From contig CM030939.1 in the NCBI GenBank assembly GCA_018136815.1, positions 1,471,930-1,535,929 of the forward strand: 64,000 nucleotides of DNA, read 5' to 3'. A program made the position numbers and the translations under genes. This stretch comes from Isochrysis galbana (Eukaryota > Haptophyta > Isochrysidales > Isochrysidaceae). The notes below the pieces were generated by a model that worked only from the letters and a program-made list of their open reading frames with translations, searched no databases and had not been told where the DNA came from. Shown piece by piece: positions 22,878 through 33,943 of this stretch. Position 1 is the first letter of the stretch. The number at the start of each line of letters is the position of its first letter.

Positions 22878-23583
22878 CTAATCTCGCACAGCACTGGCGA
22901 TCACAGACTCTGGTGGTGCCGCGACTGACGAACAGTCCTGTCGTGAAGACGCCGTTGCGCCTGACGACAATGCCAGAAAAGGCTCGAGCAGTAAAAGCAC
23001 CGAACCAATCGACCAGAAAAACATCCCAGTTGTCACCAGCCACGAGTGATTTCCGAATCCTCCAACTGTTGCCGCGACGCAGAATGCAATAGCAACGAGC
23101 ACATCCAGCAGCTCCAGGATCCGTTGCCGAGCACTCCCCGCCTTGGATGATCTGATTCTAAGAAACCATGCGTACATAGCATCCATCAGCAAGGCAGTAC
23201 TGCCAGCAATGAATAGTGCATTCACCCCCGGCAAAAGCGGCGCCATTCCTGCATCGTCGCCGGCGCAAAGAGACACGATACAGCCGCAGAGAAAGGCGAT
23301 CATACAGAATGATTGTAAGAGGAGCGAAGGTGTAGGTGGGATCTGCCGCAGCTGTGCTGACAGAGGCAGTAAGAAAGCAATGCAGCCGCCTACCCAGATA
23401 GCGCAGCCGATCTGGTATGGACTGATCCAAGCATCTCTGAGGGAGCTCAGGATGAAGAAGACAGAGCCAGCGATGAAGTCGAGTGCACCAAGCAGACTCG
23501 TGCGCGGCCACGCCGTGGACAGCCGCCCTGATTCCGGTGGAATGCTGGTGTGAGGTATAGCCCGCCTGCGCTCGCTGCTCCCT
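22878..23583 (-). CDS. multi-pass membrane protein, YrhK-like, 3' exon
   Basis: This frame is open from about 23583 down to a TAG at 22878 and reads as a real membrane protein. It contains LLGALDFIAGSVFFILSS, then YQIGCAIWVGGCIAFLLP, then MIAFLCGCIV, NALFIAGSTALLMDAMY, LDVLVAIAFCVAATV and TGMFFWSIGSVLLLL, which makes about five helices. Repeated G-S-x-[LF]-F packing motifs resemble the YrhK domain. The first in-frame Met is deep inside (23303), after two convincing helices, so translation probably starts in an upstream exon joined near 23560-23583. I could not identify that exon. Function unknown. Confidence 0.5.
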
Positions 23584-23589
23584 GCTCAG

Positions 23590-24740
23590 TACAAGGAGCG
23601 AGCATCGGTGAGAAGTGCGAGGGTGTCAGAGTTTTCTTGTTGTCCTTAAGGTGGTAGGTGCAACTATCGGCGGGGCTTCTACGGAGGTCCCATGGCGACG
23701 GCGGCGCTGGCAGTCGGCCGCAGGCATGGGGCTCTAGCTCCAGAATGCATTGGGGAAAGTCGGTGAAGCCGCGGCTGTGGGCAGAGCTCGATGGTGAGCA
23801 ACACTTGGATCGAAGGTGCAGGAGCGGCGCCTGAGTCATTCCGCCGCGGGAGCGCCTCCCTTGCATCCTCTCCGCAACGCCAGCGTGGCAGTGTGGAGCG
23901 AGCGCAATGTCGGTGTGGGGGGCATGTGCTTGGCCTCGCAGGTGCAGAGGCGGGGCACGTCGATCCCACCGGTATGTGGGGCGACTGCTGTGCCGCTGGG
24001 CGCGCACTTGGGGCCGAAGGGGCCGCGCTGCGGCGGCTCTTCTGGCATGCGCTCATGGCTGGCGTTTTACGTCTGCATTCGAGGCGGCAGAATTCGAGGT
24101 GGTGGCGGGCAGGAGCGGCGCTCCCCGGCTATGAGGCGCGTGGAGGTTCATTCATCCTGAGTATCTTGGGGCTCTATCCACGGGCGTGGATTGCTGTGCA
24201 GAGCCTGCTACGAGCCGCGCTTTGCGTCGGAATCGAAAGCACCGGATACCTTTGGACGGGTGCGCAAGGAGTGTCCGTGTTGTCACGTGTTGCTGTGCGC
24301 GGCGAGATGGGTTTCAGGAGCTGTCAGTGGGCTCATATGAAAGATGACAGTGAATGCTAGCAAGCTCGTATTTTTTGGTGAATTGTGGTGACTCACAATG
24401 TCTTTTTAGAGCGACCTGAAGTTGGCCAATTGGCAAAAACTATGTTTTTGAGGTCTCGCCGTCCGTAACTCGGCAGGACGTCTTCTACAATTCCTCAAAA
24501 AATGTGCAACTGCAAGGTTGTGGGGGTGGCCTGCGGTGTGTCAAAGGGTTCTCGCTAAAAATGTCGTGGAGAAGATTATCGGCGATGTATACGGCGCGCC
24601 ATCCGCGACCAAACGCCCCCCCGAAACATCCCCAATCACCACTCGCTCGCGGCGAGGCGCCAACAGCTGCGCAAACGAGGGCAAGCAGGCACAGGCAGAA
24701 GGAAAGCGAAAGGACTCTGCAAAGACACCTTTCACTGTGC
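23590..24740. other. unresolved stretch
   Basis: Several long frames exist on both strands (for example 23791-24360 + and 23679-24056 -), but none has a recognisable motif and they overlap antisense. It may hold the 5' exon(s) of the minus-strand membrane-protein gene ending at 22878. From 24360 to 24500 the base composition drops and nothing is seen. Confidence 0.3.
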
Positions 24741-24748
24741 ACACTCCA

Positions 24749-25035
24749 CTAGTAAGTACCAGGCACCCAGTCCCGCGAAAGATGAATGAAGACTTGTCCG
24801 CAGTTGCAGAACAGTAAAAGTCTCGCGTAAGGTGATGCGCGGCCGTGGTGTCGTCGCAACTGTAGTACAAGCCAGTTAGCGATGTCCTCGCCATCAAGCT
24901 CAGCATCGTCTGTGTTTGCCTCGACGACGGTGCCCAGCAGCCACCCTGCCCCATCCCAGTAAAACACATGAGTGAGGCTCCGGTCGGTGAGGTCCTCGCC
25001 GTCTTCAGGCGGTGAGCGTTGCGGACGTAGAGGTG
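24749..25035 (-). pseudogene. transposon-associated domain fragment
   Basis: The minus-strand frame reads PPEDGEDLTDRSLTH, then VFYWDGAGWLLGTVVEANTD, then LDGEDIANWLV. The pattern of an aromatic strand, GW-x-x-G-T-V, N-x-D and N-[FW]-x-V resembles a domain I associate with transposase-linked proteins in algal genomes. No start, partner or remaining protein is visible, so I call it a remnant. The family assignment rests on memory of the pattern only. Confidence 0.35.
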
Positions 25036-25991
25036 TCGTTCCGTCAATTGTGGGGCATCAGTCGAATTGAGCGATCAAATGTCCATAGTTATGTATATTG
25101 TTGTAATGTTTAACATTCAGGGAAAGGCTAGGGCGCCGTGCATGGGTCACGGGGCAAATCACCAATAGCCCTGTCGCATTCGCGAGCCTCTGCAGGCTAT
25201 TTCGCTATTTTCCGCTCTACCGTTATAACCGCGATGGTAAATCATCAATCTTCGTTCTTATGTCTATCTCTACGTCGTACGACGTCTCCAAGCTTCTATC
25301 AATCACTACACTTCATTCAATGTTGGTCTACCATTATACCCACGTGGCCAAGCAGCTTCTACAGGCTTCTTTCTACTCGGAATATGAATATGCTCTAGCT
25401 CTGGACTGATCACCCAGGCATGGAGATCAAGGGAGTAGTAAGCACGTGTCGATGAAGACCAAGGAAGTAGCGAGCATCTTGCTTGCTAAAGTACACCCTC
25501 AAGAACCTCAAGCGTCTAGACTCTGTAAGTCTAACACCTCTGTAAGCTTCTAGACTTTTTAAGTCTACCAGCTACTCCATGGCTAAGCTACGAAAAGCTA
25601 TAGGTAAAGTGCACGCCGCTGTGCTCGCGTTGAGACGCTATTCGCCGGTGAATCTTGTAGGATCTTCACTAAGCATGGATGAATCCCTTTCGCGCCTTTT
25701 CTGTGTGCAATCCTTCTCTAGGACGACGAGACGACGAGTTCTCTTCTGGCCAATTGGTTCCTTCTTTGCTCTCTCTGTTCACTCACCGTGGCTTTCGCTC
25801 CCGTGTTTATTACGTGTTGCCCTTGTTTATGTTAGAAGGTGGTGTGGCGTGTCTTCGTACGCATCCAGCAACCGTCGCAGCGCTCTGCGATCGAAGCCAT
25901 GCCGTGACCCCTCGTACCCTTGAGCCCCTACTGAGTTGTGTGTGGTCTCTCGCTAGAAATCACCCACTAGAGATTGATTCAATCTGTTCCT

Positions 25992-26957
25992 ATGGACCCA
26001 TCACCGCCCTCTGCACCGCCAAATTCGCCCTCGCCGCCGCGCGCGGACCCCTGCACCACTGCACCCTTGCCCAAGTCTTCCCAAGTATCTTCACCCGCTA
26101 CCCAAGTCGATAGGCCGCCTACGGACGCGTGGGTTGCCAAGGATGGAGTCTCAGGAGCCTTACCCGGATCCTGGGAACAGTCCATCTCCACAAGTACAAA
26201 CTTCAAACCCGCGCCTTCGGCCGGAATCAAGGAAAAAGTCTGCAAAAATTCTGCCGGGGATGACCTTGAATGCTTTCTGTCTTCTCCGAACCACGACTCG
26301 CGAACCCTTGCGGCTGGCGAGACGAGACTTGCACCATCAAAACCGCCTCAAAGTGCTCTACAAAATGCTTCCCAGGAGCGTCCTGAGACTCTCGACCGCT
26401 CGGCCGTCGTTGATTCAAACGTCGAGGCCACTCCTGTGGACGCTAGCCTTCAAGTGCCCGAGGACCCCGAATTGACCACAGCTATGTTGGGGCAAGCTGA
26501 GCTGTGGGAGGAAGACCCTCTGCCTAGCATCCGGTCCAGCCCAACCCCAAGTGCCGCAAGCGAGCCAAAATTGCCGGCTGAGGCCGCGTTTCTCGCTCTC
26601 CGGAGCCCCGCCTACAGAGACTACGCTACAGCCCCCGCTCCACTCCAGGCACCCGTCACGTCACGGTCCGAGAACACCATCAAGATCGGTCGAGGCGAGG
26701 CTGGAGCTACTAGGGCGGAGGTCAAGGAGCTCCATGAAATGGTGCATGAGCTCCATTTATCTCTTCTCAAGGCCCAGGAGCGTGAGCTAGCCCTCCGGGA
26801 CGAGCTCTCCCAAGCTTTTTGGGGTCTGTCTGCGAGGCGATATGCTCGACCTGCTATCCAAGCGAGTTACGAAGGAGGGGGGCAGAACCGTCTCAAGCCC
26901 TCAGCCGCAGGTTTCGAGCCAAGTTTACCCGCCTTCAACCTACCAAAACCCCAATGA
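25992..26957 (+). CDS. hypothetical low-complexity protein with C-terminal coiled coil
   Basis: 321 codons from the first ATG. The first 230 residues are Pro/Ser/Ala/Glu-rich with no motif. At about 225-280 a heptad-like segment appears (EVKELHEMVHELHLSLLKAQ), then ELALRDELSQAFWGLSARRY. It is followed by 27.0-27.7 kb of non-coding sequence with a short tandem repeat. A low-complexity plus coiled-coil ORF beside AT-richer repeat DNA is compatible with an ORF1/gag-like protein of a retroelement, but no nucleocapsid, RT or LTR pair could be found, so I leave it hypothetical. Confidence 0.35.
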   Translation: MDPSPPSAPPNSPSPPRADPCTTAPLPKSSQVSSPATQVDRPPTDAWVAKDGVSGALPGSWEQSISTSTNFKPAPSAGIKEKVCKNSAGDDLECFLSSPNHDSRTLAAGETRLAPSKPPQSALQNASQERPETLDRSAVVDSNVEATPVDASLQVPEDPELTTAMLGQAELWEEDPLPSIRSSPTPSAASEPKLPAEAAFLALRSPAYRDYATAPAPLQAPVTSRSENTIKIGRGEAGATRAEVKELHEMVHELHLSLLKAQERELALRDELSQAFWGLSARRYARPAIQASYEGGGQNRLKPSAAGFEPSLPAFNLPKPQ

Positions 26958-28590
26958 GCCAATCCCTACGCCAAATCCGATACCAACCGCCACCACGACT
27001 CGAATTTAGTTAGTCGGGGAGTGTCGTATTCCATACGATGACAGACTTTTACTTCTAACCGGTGGTTTATTTTAAGCCTCAAGGTCTCGTCGGCGACATT
27101 CTACCCCTTCTCTTACTTTCTTTCGATGTCATCAAACGTTCCACGACTGTCTTCCGTCTTCTCTTCATGCATCGGTTGTAGTCTTCCGTCTTCTCTTCGT
27201 ATATCGGCGGTAGCTCCACAGCGAGGTCTGCTCTCGTTGTTCCGACTTCTCTGTTTCGCATGTCTGTGCGCCGATGAGTTGCCTTGGTGCCGACGCTTGA
27301 CAGTCCGCCCTGAGTGTGGTTAGTTTTCGCCCTGTTTGGTTTAGTTCGTGTGTGTCTGTGTGACGAGGGGTCTTTTTGAGTCCCTGCGTTGTAGTCTCTC
27401 GTGTCTACCTTGGACCTAAGAAGCTCTCATTCTCCTTCTCTCTCTTCCTCTAGCTCGCTAGCTAGCCTCGGCCCTACCCTCCAACGCCGCGCGTTGTGAG
27501 CCTCCGAACCTCCGTCTCTCTTCTCGTCCCTCGCACTCGATGGTAGAAGCTGTCAGACCCGACTTCTACTATGACCTCTCAGACATATTCCCGCAAGCAA
27601 CCACCTACGACTCCTTCACGGCCGCGTCAGCTGCCGGCTCGATCGAACGGCCCTCTGCCCACGAGCCAGTAGTCATCGCGTGTTCGACACTAGTGCATGC
27701 TAGTGTTGTGGTTCTGATGTGATCGCAGGTGGCGGAATAGCTCAGGCTTTGAGTGCATTAGGTTCCTAAATTGACTCCTTGTGATCTATAGTCTATAGAT
27801 GTTGCGACGACCGTGGTGTTCGACGATCGGCACGCGCACGCGTGCACCTGGTCGGCAAGAGGGGGTGCAAAGGTGCAAAGCGCTGGTATGTCACGAGAGT
27901 CAGAGGTTCACTTCTGGGAGGAAGTGCTTGGCTTGAGGCCCACCCATACCCTTGTGGCTGGGAATGCCCTTTTTGTGCATGATTTGGCTGACTTATGGGC
28001 ACTTACAGCCTGGAAGCCTGGAAGTACACGATGACAGGATTGAGTATAGTATTATAATTACAGGGCGGAGAAACTGGGGGAACGTACGCCGTCCCGGCTG
28101 TGAAGGTACACCACTGGAAATTTTGGTGTGCTGGCAGCCTCAATACCTTCCATACCCATGGTGGAGTGCCTCCGAGGAGGCCCAAGGTAGCCAAGGTCCA
28201 AGCTGAGGAAATACCGGGGGGAAGGACAAAAGTGCTAGGAGTTGGCTACCCCGGAGTACCACAGGAAAAGGACAGGAAAAGGAAGAGGCGCTGTGGCGCT
28301 GTAAGTTTTGAGCGATGTCTTGTAGTTTGTAGATGTCTTGTAGTCTTGCGGGGGGGGGGGGGGGGGGGGGGGGGGGGCAACCGGGTGCAAACAAGAACGG
28401 TGCGAATCACAATACCGCGAATGAATGCGGGGCGTTGGCTAGGAATCTTCTCCAAAGTGAAGCGGCGGACCTCCAAACCTCTCGGTCATTGACCCGGTGG
28501 TGCTCGGCAGTGGAGCTCGGCTGCATTCCCCGAACCTCGTGCCGTCGGCCACAATCCTCGGACTGATGGGATTGTGATCTCGGCCCATCC
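26958..28590. other. gene-free stretch with short tandem repeat and poly-G
   Basis: gtcttccgtcttctcttc occurs at 27149-27166 and 27181-27198 (32-bp period). An uninterrupted run of 28 G is at 28350-28377. Short frames exist (27813-28034 +) but carry no motif. Nothing here is supported as a gene. Confidence 0.4.
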
Positions 28591-28691
28591 GCTTCCTCCA
28601 TGCCACTCGGAGGCGCTCACGATCTTGAGCTCGACGATCTCCCTATTAAACCTGCTCCCCCCGCCGAAACTCTCTGGTACATGCCATCGAG

Positions 28692-28767
28692 CAATCCCTG
28701 AGCCGCAGGTTTTCCACTCGCCAGCAGCCCGCCGATGGCGAGTGGAAAACCTGCGGCTCAGGGATTG
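28692..28767. repeat. perfect 32-bp inverted repeat with 12-bp loop
   Basis: The left arm 28692-28723 (caatccctgagccgcaggtt...) is the exact reverse complement of 28736-28767; the loop is gcagcccgccga. As RNA it would form a 32-bp hairpin without mismatch. It directly follows a 33-codon frame (28597-28698, MPLGGAHDLELDDLPIKPA...) whose stop lies inside the left arm. It could be a pre-miRNA-like hairpin, a foldback transposon tip or a terminator-like element. Confidence 0.9.
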
Positions 28768-28769
28768 TA

Positions 28770-29677
28770 AAGTACGAGGCGCCGTGCCTGGCCGCGCCTG
28801 TTACCGGTGGAGGCTCGAGACGCCCCAATGAACCCACTTTGCAGATGGTCCGAGGCGACCCGGCATGCCGTTGACTATCGATCCTGGTGGTGGAAGGGCC
28901 TGAGGACCATCGAGATCATTCCGCCCCGTTGTGCGCCGTCGCCGACGCGGCACTGCGGCTGCGCCGGGGGGGGAATCACAAGCGCGGCGCGAGGGGCCTG
29001 GTGGGCGCGAGGGGGGGTCAACGAAGAGCAGATCTTCACCATCTCTCCCCTCCGAGATCGAGGGAGCGAAGCGCCTGGAGCTGATATCTGGACCGAGATT
29101 GCCGGATCTCCCATCCCGGCGCCCCGCCCTCGCCTTCCGATTCCGTTGATCTCCAACAGCCTCATCCCCGTCACCCTTGTCCCACAGCCCCCTTCCCTCC
29201 CCTTCTCCCTCCCCCCCCCTTCTCTTCCCCATGAGGGGAGACTGCCTCCGCGTCTCTTTCCAACCTGGGGGAACGCCTGTTTTGAAGATGGATTCTGCTG
29301 TTTATCCTTGTCGTGAGAGTTGAGGGAAGACCCTCCGCACTCTCTCCCTCCTCTGCCCTTCCCCCTCCCCCTCCGCCCACGCCCCCGCCCCGCCGCCCTT
29401 CCCACGCTCCCCCCCTTCCTTCCTCGTCCCGAGCCCACAAGGCCTCCGTCTGAGAATCGCTCTGGCCGCTCTCTTGCTTTTCGAGCCTCTCGCCTTGGAA
29501 GCCAGGCGGCCAAGCACACACGTTGGGAGGCCACTTTGGCAGGCAAACCTCGGCTGGCGAGGTGGGTGGCGGAGGCAAGAGGCAAGCTGCGGTACGAAGG
29601 CGCCACCCGTCTGAAGAGCGGCGGCGGCCTGAGTCGACGCACTCGTGCAGAGGACGCTCTCTTTGCTCGAGGCCCCG
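28770..29677. other. gene-free stretch and 5' flank of the Zn2Cys6 gene
   Basis: C/T-rich on the plus strand between about 29185 and 29420 (repeats of ccct/tccc), then ordinary sequence up to the start codon. Open frames on both strands look like composition artefacts. The pyrimidine-rich tract upstream of the start recurs at other genes in this window. Confidence 0.4.
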
Positions 29678-30955
29678 ATGACAAGACCTGTTGGATTTGA
29701 ACACCTCATGGGGATGGACACCTACATAACCGTTCCCGAGCAGCCCAGCATGAGCCAGCAAAGCTCAGGCCTGAAGCGGTCGTACCAGATGGCCATGGCG
29801 CCGATGAATCACCCGCTTCTTGGCCAGCAATTCAATGTATATGCACAGGCAGGCACCGTGCCGTTTCCGTATCCGAGCAGCGGGCTCGAACCAGTTGCTT
29901 TCTTTCCCGACGGTGAGCCCTACTTCTATTTGAGCGGCGAGAGAAAGAGGTGTCGCAATGCCTGCAAGGCGTGCTGGGAACGCAAATCGCGATGCACTAT
30001 GCTCAAATGTGGCTCGTGCTTGAACTGCGTTGAACGCAACCGCGAATGCATCCCGCGGGAGCATCTTCGAAACCGCCAACCCGAGACGGCACCCAACTCC
30101 AATGCGCCTGGGGCCGCAGCTGCACCTGAGGGAGCCGAGGCGACAGATGATGCCCCCTCGGAAGATGATGCCTGCATCGCACCCGCTACGACCAACAGTT
30201 TTGGAATATCTGGCTCGCCGATTATGCCCTCCAGTCTCCCCATCAAGGAATCTCCGGCCGCATCGATCGACCATGGATCAGCTCAAGGCAGCCTTAGTTC
30301 TTTCTATTTTGCGCAGACGCCAGCTTCCGGACCGTCAGGACATCCACTCTCCATGCCTCGTCCGTCGCCATGCCTGCCCTTGCTACGAAATCACGTGGCC
30401 AGTCAAGTGCTTCCCATGCCTCGGCAGGCTCTACATCCGGCCAGCATGATCCCTGCTGCGTCACCACCCATATTGGGCTCTGAGCATCGCAGTGCTGTGT
30501 CAACGCTGTCGTTGCCGATTCCGGGGGCTCTTTCCCCCAATCAGCAATTCTTGGCAATGCCACACAATTTCTCGCCATCCACCACAAACTCCATCAATGC
30601 GATGACACCACAGACGCACGCGGTAACACCGATCAACGCAATGTCCCCGATGGTGATGCCATTCACGTCCAGTTCACCGCTATATATGATGCAGGGACAG
30701 CCAACCAATCTGTGCGGGGCGGCGGCGCAGCAGTACACCTCGGGGCAATCGATGCTGTATGGCTCGCCGCAACAATACATGCCTGCGGGCGCACTGCATC
30801 CGCACCCAACTCAGCCGTTCCAAGCTGCTCAACGACAATATCAACAGCTGTCCTCGCGGCCTCTGCCGCCCTCACACGAGTTTCAGCCGGAGCAGCAATC
30901 ATTGCTACGGAGCATGGACCCCATGTTCCTGCAACGTATTGGATCAGGGCAGTAA
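29678..30955 (+). CDS. Zn(II)2Cys6-type transcription factor
   Basis: 425 codons from ATG 29678; an upstream GTG at 29645 and downstream ATGs at 29708 and 29714 are alternatives. A binuclear zinc cluster lies at about residues 93-123: ACKACWERKSRC, then TMLKCGSCLNCVERNREC. The spacing C-x2-C-x6-C-x7-C-x2-C-x6-C is the GAL4-type pattern, with basic residues between the second and third Cys. The rest is low-complexity, Ser/Pro/Gln/Met-rich, typical of an activation region, ending in a Gln-rich tail. The known role of the family is sequence-specific DNA binding in the nucleus. No fungal-type middle homology domain is visible. The gene is intronless. Targets cannot be guessed. Confidence 0.8.
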   Translation: MTRPVGFEHLMGMDTYITVPEQPSMSQQSSGLKRSYQMAMAPMNHPLLGQQFNVYAQAGTVPFPYPSSGLEPVAFFPDGEPYFYLSGERKRCRNACKACWERKSRCTMLKCGSCLNCVERNRECIPREHLRNRQPETAPNSNAPGAAAAPEGAEATDDAPSEDDACIAPATTNSFGISGSPIMPSSLPIKESPAASIDHGSAQGSLSSFYFAQTPASGPSGHPLSMPRPSPCLPLLRNHVASQVLPMPRQALHPASMIPAASPPILGSEHRSAVSTLSLPIPGALSPNQQFLAMPHNFSPSTTNSINAMTPQTHAVTPINAMSPMVMPFTSSSPLYMMQGQPTNLCGAAAQQYTSGQSMLYGSPQQYMPAGALHPHPTQPFQAAQRQYQQLSSRPLPPSHEFQPEQQSLLRSMDPMFLQRIGSGQ

Positions 30956-32389
30956 CACCTTGGAGACATCAAATGATGTTGTCATTTTGAGCTTGTCCAC
31001 GCTTTCAGCGCACACTGCAAACATGAGAGCATGACAGGCACATATTTTACGACAACGTCTGTGGCAAGCCCACACCAGCACGGCACCGTTGCTAGCCGCA
31101 TATTCGCGAGAAGAGCAAAATGTATGTGTATCCAGTGATGTCGCCCCTGCGCTCTGACGGCGTTTTTCGGTCGTCGTTGCGGTGAAGAGCTATGAAGCCT
31201 ACTTTCACGATTGCGCACTTCGATTACTCTCCGTCCTGTGCCGAACCTGCCCGGTGGTCACGGACCTCAGGCCTACGTAAATCCTCCCTCGAACCGAAGA
31301 TAACTCGGACAGAAACCCATACTCCTACGTTTTACATCCTACGTTTTACATGAGGAGAAGTAGGATCCCGCGGGGCCCAGCAGAGTTTTTAAACACCAAC
31401 TAGAGCGGTTGAGATGCATGTGATGCAATAGTCTCACGCTTATGAGAGAACCAGCGCCAAGGCCAATCACTTGAATTGATACTTGGCGTTCAGCAGCATC
31501 GCTTCGCATGCGACAATGTCCTCTTCCGGCGAATTTCCGTTTTCCTTTTACATGGCACTTGTAGTCGGAGGCAAATAGGGTCAGGAATCCGTACGTGTCT
31601 GGGTTGGTTGTCGCGAGACGCAGAATGGTATGGCCTGTGGTCAACGCTGAGCGGTGCCAGTATTTGCCGTTTATTCTGACTATTACCATTACCATTACGT
31701 CAACTTGCCTTGAACGCGGTGGTGCCCATGAGGCAACCACCGCGGCTTGGACGAGGCAGAGCGCCATCGCCGATCACATCGCCGACCCTATATTGGCTCG
31801 GTCACTCACTCTTTTTAACCACTATTTTCCACCTCCGCTGGGTGTCCGCGTCCCCAAGGATTCCGCAGGGTCCCCCCCTGCACCTGCTACCTGCCCCGCC
31901 AGCCGCCTCCCCCCTCCGACCAACCCCCTCCCGCCCCATGAAAGGCAATGGCGTCGGTGAGGGCCCCCCCTCCCTTCCCCCGCGCGTGGCGGGCTATTTT
32001 GGGAGATTGAGGCGGGCGCTCACGGGCCACGCCCGCGAACCACCGCGAACGCCACGAACAAGGCCGCCATGCTGGCAGGCATTCTCTTCCTTGTTCGATC
32101 TGCCAGCGGGTTCCTGTGCGTTCCGTGATAGGGATACGTTAGTGTGGAGAGTGTTGACGTGAGTGTAGGTCATCTCGTCGGTCCATCGGCCCCTAGCCGT
32201 CTGTCGTCTGTCGTTCTTCGTTCGTCGCTCTTGTTCTCGTTCTCGTTCCCGTTCTCGTCCCTCGTTCTCAATACTACCTCAATACCAAACCTCTCCAATC
32301 CCTCAGCCCCAGCCTATCCATCCCGATCCGCCCAGCCATGTCCGCTCCGTCGTCGCGCTCGCCCTCGCCCAAGCCCGTCCTCCCGAGGC
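30956..32389. other. mostly gene-free; one weak minus-strand ORF
   Basis: A 142-codon minus-strand frame at 31339-31767 (start MALCLVQAAVVASW, core GKYWHRSALTTGHTILRLAT) is the only candidate and carries no motif I recognise. cactcactctttttaaccac near 31804 repeats a word found near 20460. A C/T-rich tract follows at 32170-32280. Confidence 0.3.
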
Positions 32390-32390
32390 G

Positions 32391-32655
32391 AGAAGCGCTC
32401 AATCACCATCACCCACCGCATGGAAAAGCGTTCAATCACCATCAGCCTCCACGTGGAACGCGTTCAATCACCATCACCCCCACCGCATGGAAAAGCGTTC
32501 AATCACCATCAGCCTACACGTGGAACGCGCTCAATCACCATCACCCCCACCGCATGGAAAAGCGTTCAATCACCATCAGCCTACACGTGGAACGCGTTCA
32601 ATCGCCATCACCCCCACCGCATGGAAAAGCGTTCAATCACCATCAGCCTACATGC
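32391..32655 (+). repeat. about 67-bp composite minisatellite, copy 1
   Basis: Alternating half-units gcgttcaatcaccatcaccc + ccaccgcatggaaaa and gcgttcaatcaccatcagcc + tacacgtggaac, repeated about four times. All three frames stay open, giving ITITPTAWK / NHHQPTRG readings that I do not regard as protein. The array starts with ggcgagaagcgctcaatcac, exactly as does the second array at 58678. AT-rich DNA follows immediately. Confidence 0.9.
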
Positions 32656-32659
32656 TGCA

Positions 32660-33044
32660 TCCCGCTCGAGTTGGTGCGTGACATAAAAATATGTACGATA
32701 CTATTAAACATGTCCAATACCAGCGATGTTCACATAAATTACTTAACAGTACTAAATCCGGAATATATATCAAGAATATCCTTAGTAGCAAGACATCCGA
32801 CAACTGGGTGTGGCGGAACGAAATTGATCGAGCTCTTAATAACAACAAGGAGAAGGAGCTGTACGAAAAATTCGTGAATAGGCTTGAGGATGACAAATAC
32901 GGCAGGTTCATAAGGGCGTACATATCATTCAGGCGTTTCGATAGAGGGTACTGTCACAATAGGCGCGAGCGAAGGCAGACGCGAACGCCAAAAGAGAAGA
33001 CACAACAGGCCTGCCCGGCCCCCGCACTCCGAACCAGGCCTTAG
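32660..33044 (+). CDS. AT-rich ORF of unknown origin
   Basis: A 117-codon frame (32691-33044) with Lys/Asn/Ile/Tyr-rich composition in its first 85 codons (WVWRNEIDRALNNNKEKELY, then RFIRAYISFRRF). This is very unlike the GC-rich genes around it. Composition returns to normal at about 32945. No domain recognised. The sharp composition change suggests inserted DNA of foreign or organellar origin, but nothing identifies the source. Confidence 0.35.
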
Positions 33045-33461
33045 GTAGCGCACCAAGGCCGGACCCCGGAAACCGAAGAAAAAGGAAAGAAGGGGGGCAG
33101 GGGAAGAGGTGGAGGGAGGGAAGTAAGGGCGATGCAAGTAGAGAAGGGAGACCAGTCCCAGTCAGTAGTAGGTGTGTAGCCCAGAATCTTCAGATGTTTT
33201 TTTGTGTGTGTGTGTGTTACGCTTCGTTGTGGGGGCTGCCGGGGGGGGTCTAGGGCCCAAAGGGCACCGAATATCAGCTAGATAAGGTATTTTCCGGGGT
33301 TTCTACCGCATTATTTTGGTGTATTTCCTCAATCCTGACTTTTTTACTCCTTAGAAGTTATAGTATAGTAGTAAATAGTGTTTGACCGCCCTACCCTACC
33401 CACATACATGAGTATTAGTATCCTGTATCCTGAATCCTGAATAGTGAATTTTTCACTACCC
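33045..33461. other. gene-free stretch
   Basis: Contains a short (TG)n run near 33205. The words ccttagaagtta and tttgaccgccctaccct (33381-33397) recur at 53461-53498, so this is probably the edge of a dispersed repeat. Confidence 0.5.
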
Positions 33462-33600
33462 AGACCCAGTGAGTAGGAGAGACGCCCTACCCACATGGCA
33501 CATGAAGGTGAGTAGTGGAAATGTGTGGTGAGTGGTGAGTAGCTGGGTATCACGATACCCATCTACCATCTATCCGGTTACTGGCCCTCTGGCCCTCCTA
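33462..33600. repeat. dispersed repeat, inverted copy of 63884-64000
   Basis: From ccagacccagtgagtagg through agctgggtatc to atccggttactggcc this matches the reverse complement of 63884-64000 with few differences, including the palindromic tip around the tgggtat...atacccA core. A mobile-element end or MITE-like repeat is likely; the full element is not visible in either place. Confidence 0.75.
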
Positions 33601-33644
33601 CCTCCTAGCTAGAGGCTAGAGATCTAGAGATGAAGGCAGAAGCA

Positions 33645-33775
33645 GAAAGAAGCAAGAAGCCAGGGGCTGAGGTTGGAGGTTGGTTGTGTAGGACCACCCA
33701 GGAGGGTGTCTGCATTGGAGTGAGGGAGGCGCGAGGCCCCCATTGACCCCCACTTATAAAAGTAGGTTGACTATC
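33645..33775. repeat. R1 short interspersed repeat, inverted partial copy
   Basis: gcgaggcccccattgacccc followed by cacttataaaagtagg is the reverse complement of 49083-49130. Upstream sequence through ggaccacccaggagggtgtc also aligns with the copy at 49130-49180. It lies about 170 bp upstream of the RBMX2 start codon, so it may contribute to that promoter. Confidence 0.7.
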
Positions 33776-33943
33776 CTGCCTATGGAGATAGTCTGGCACA
33801 AAATTTATGCGCCCTGGGTCCTCGCAACCCAAATCCTACCGCCCAAAAATCCATTTATAGGTAAGTACTAAGATAGGGTTTAGCAGGGAGAGCACTCGTA
33901 CAGGTACAGAGAGGGAGAGGAGAGCAGGAGGAGAGCGGCGGCG

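Noticed and set aside
27022-27722. LTR of a retrotransposon downstream of the coiled-coil ORF
   Set aside because: Starts tgtcgtattcc, but no matching second LTR or other element part was found in the window.
27725-27790. tRNA-like sequence (ggcggaatagctcagg)
   Set aside because: A D-arm-like segment only; the anticodon and T arms do not form.
32338-32877. Protein genes in the minisatellite (His/Pro-rich frames)
   Set aside because: All three frames stay open because the 67-bp array lacks stops; no unique sequence supports them.
33384-33420. Telomere-like ccctaccctaccc
   Set aside because: Only two to three imperfect units within a dispersed repeat; not a telomeric array.
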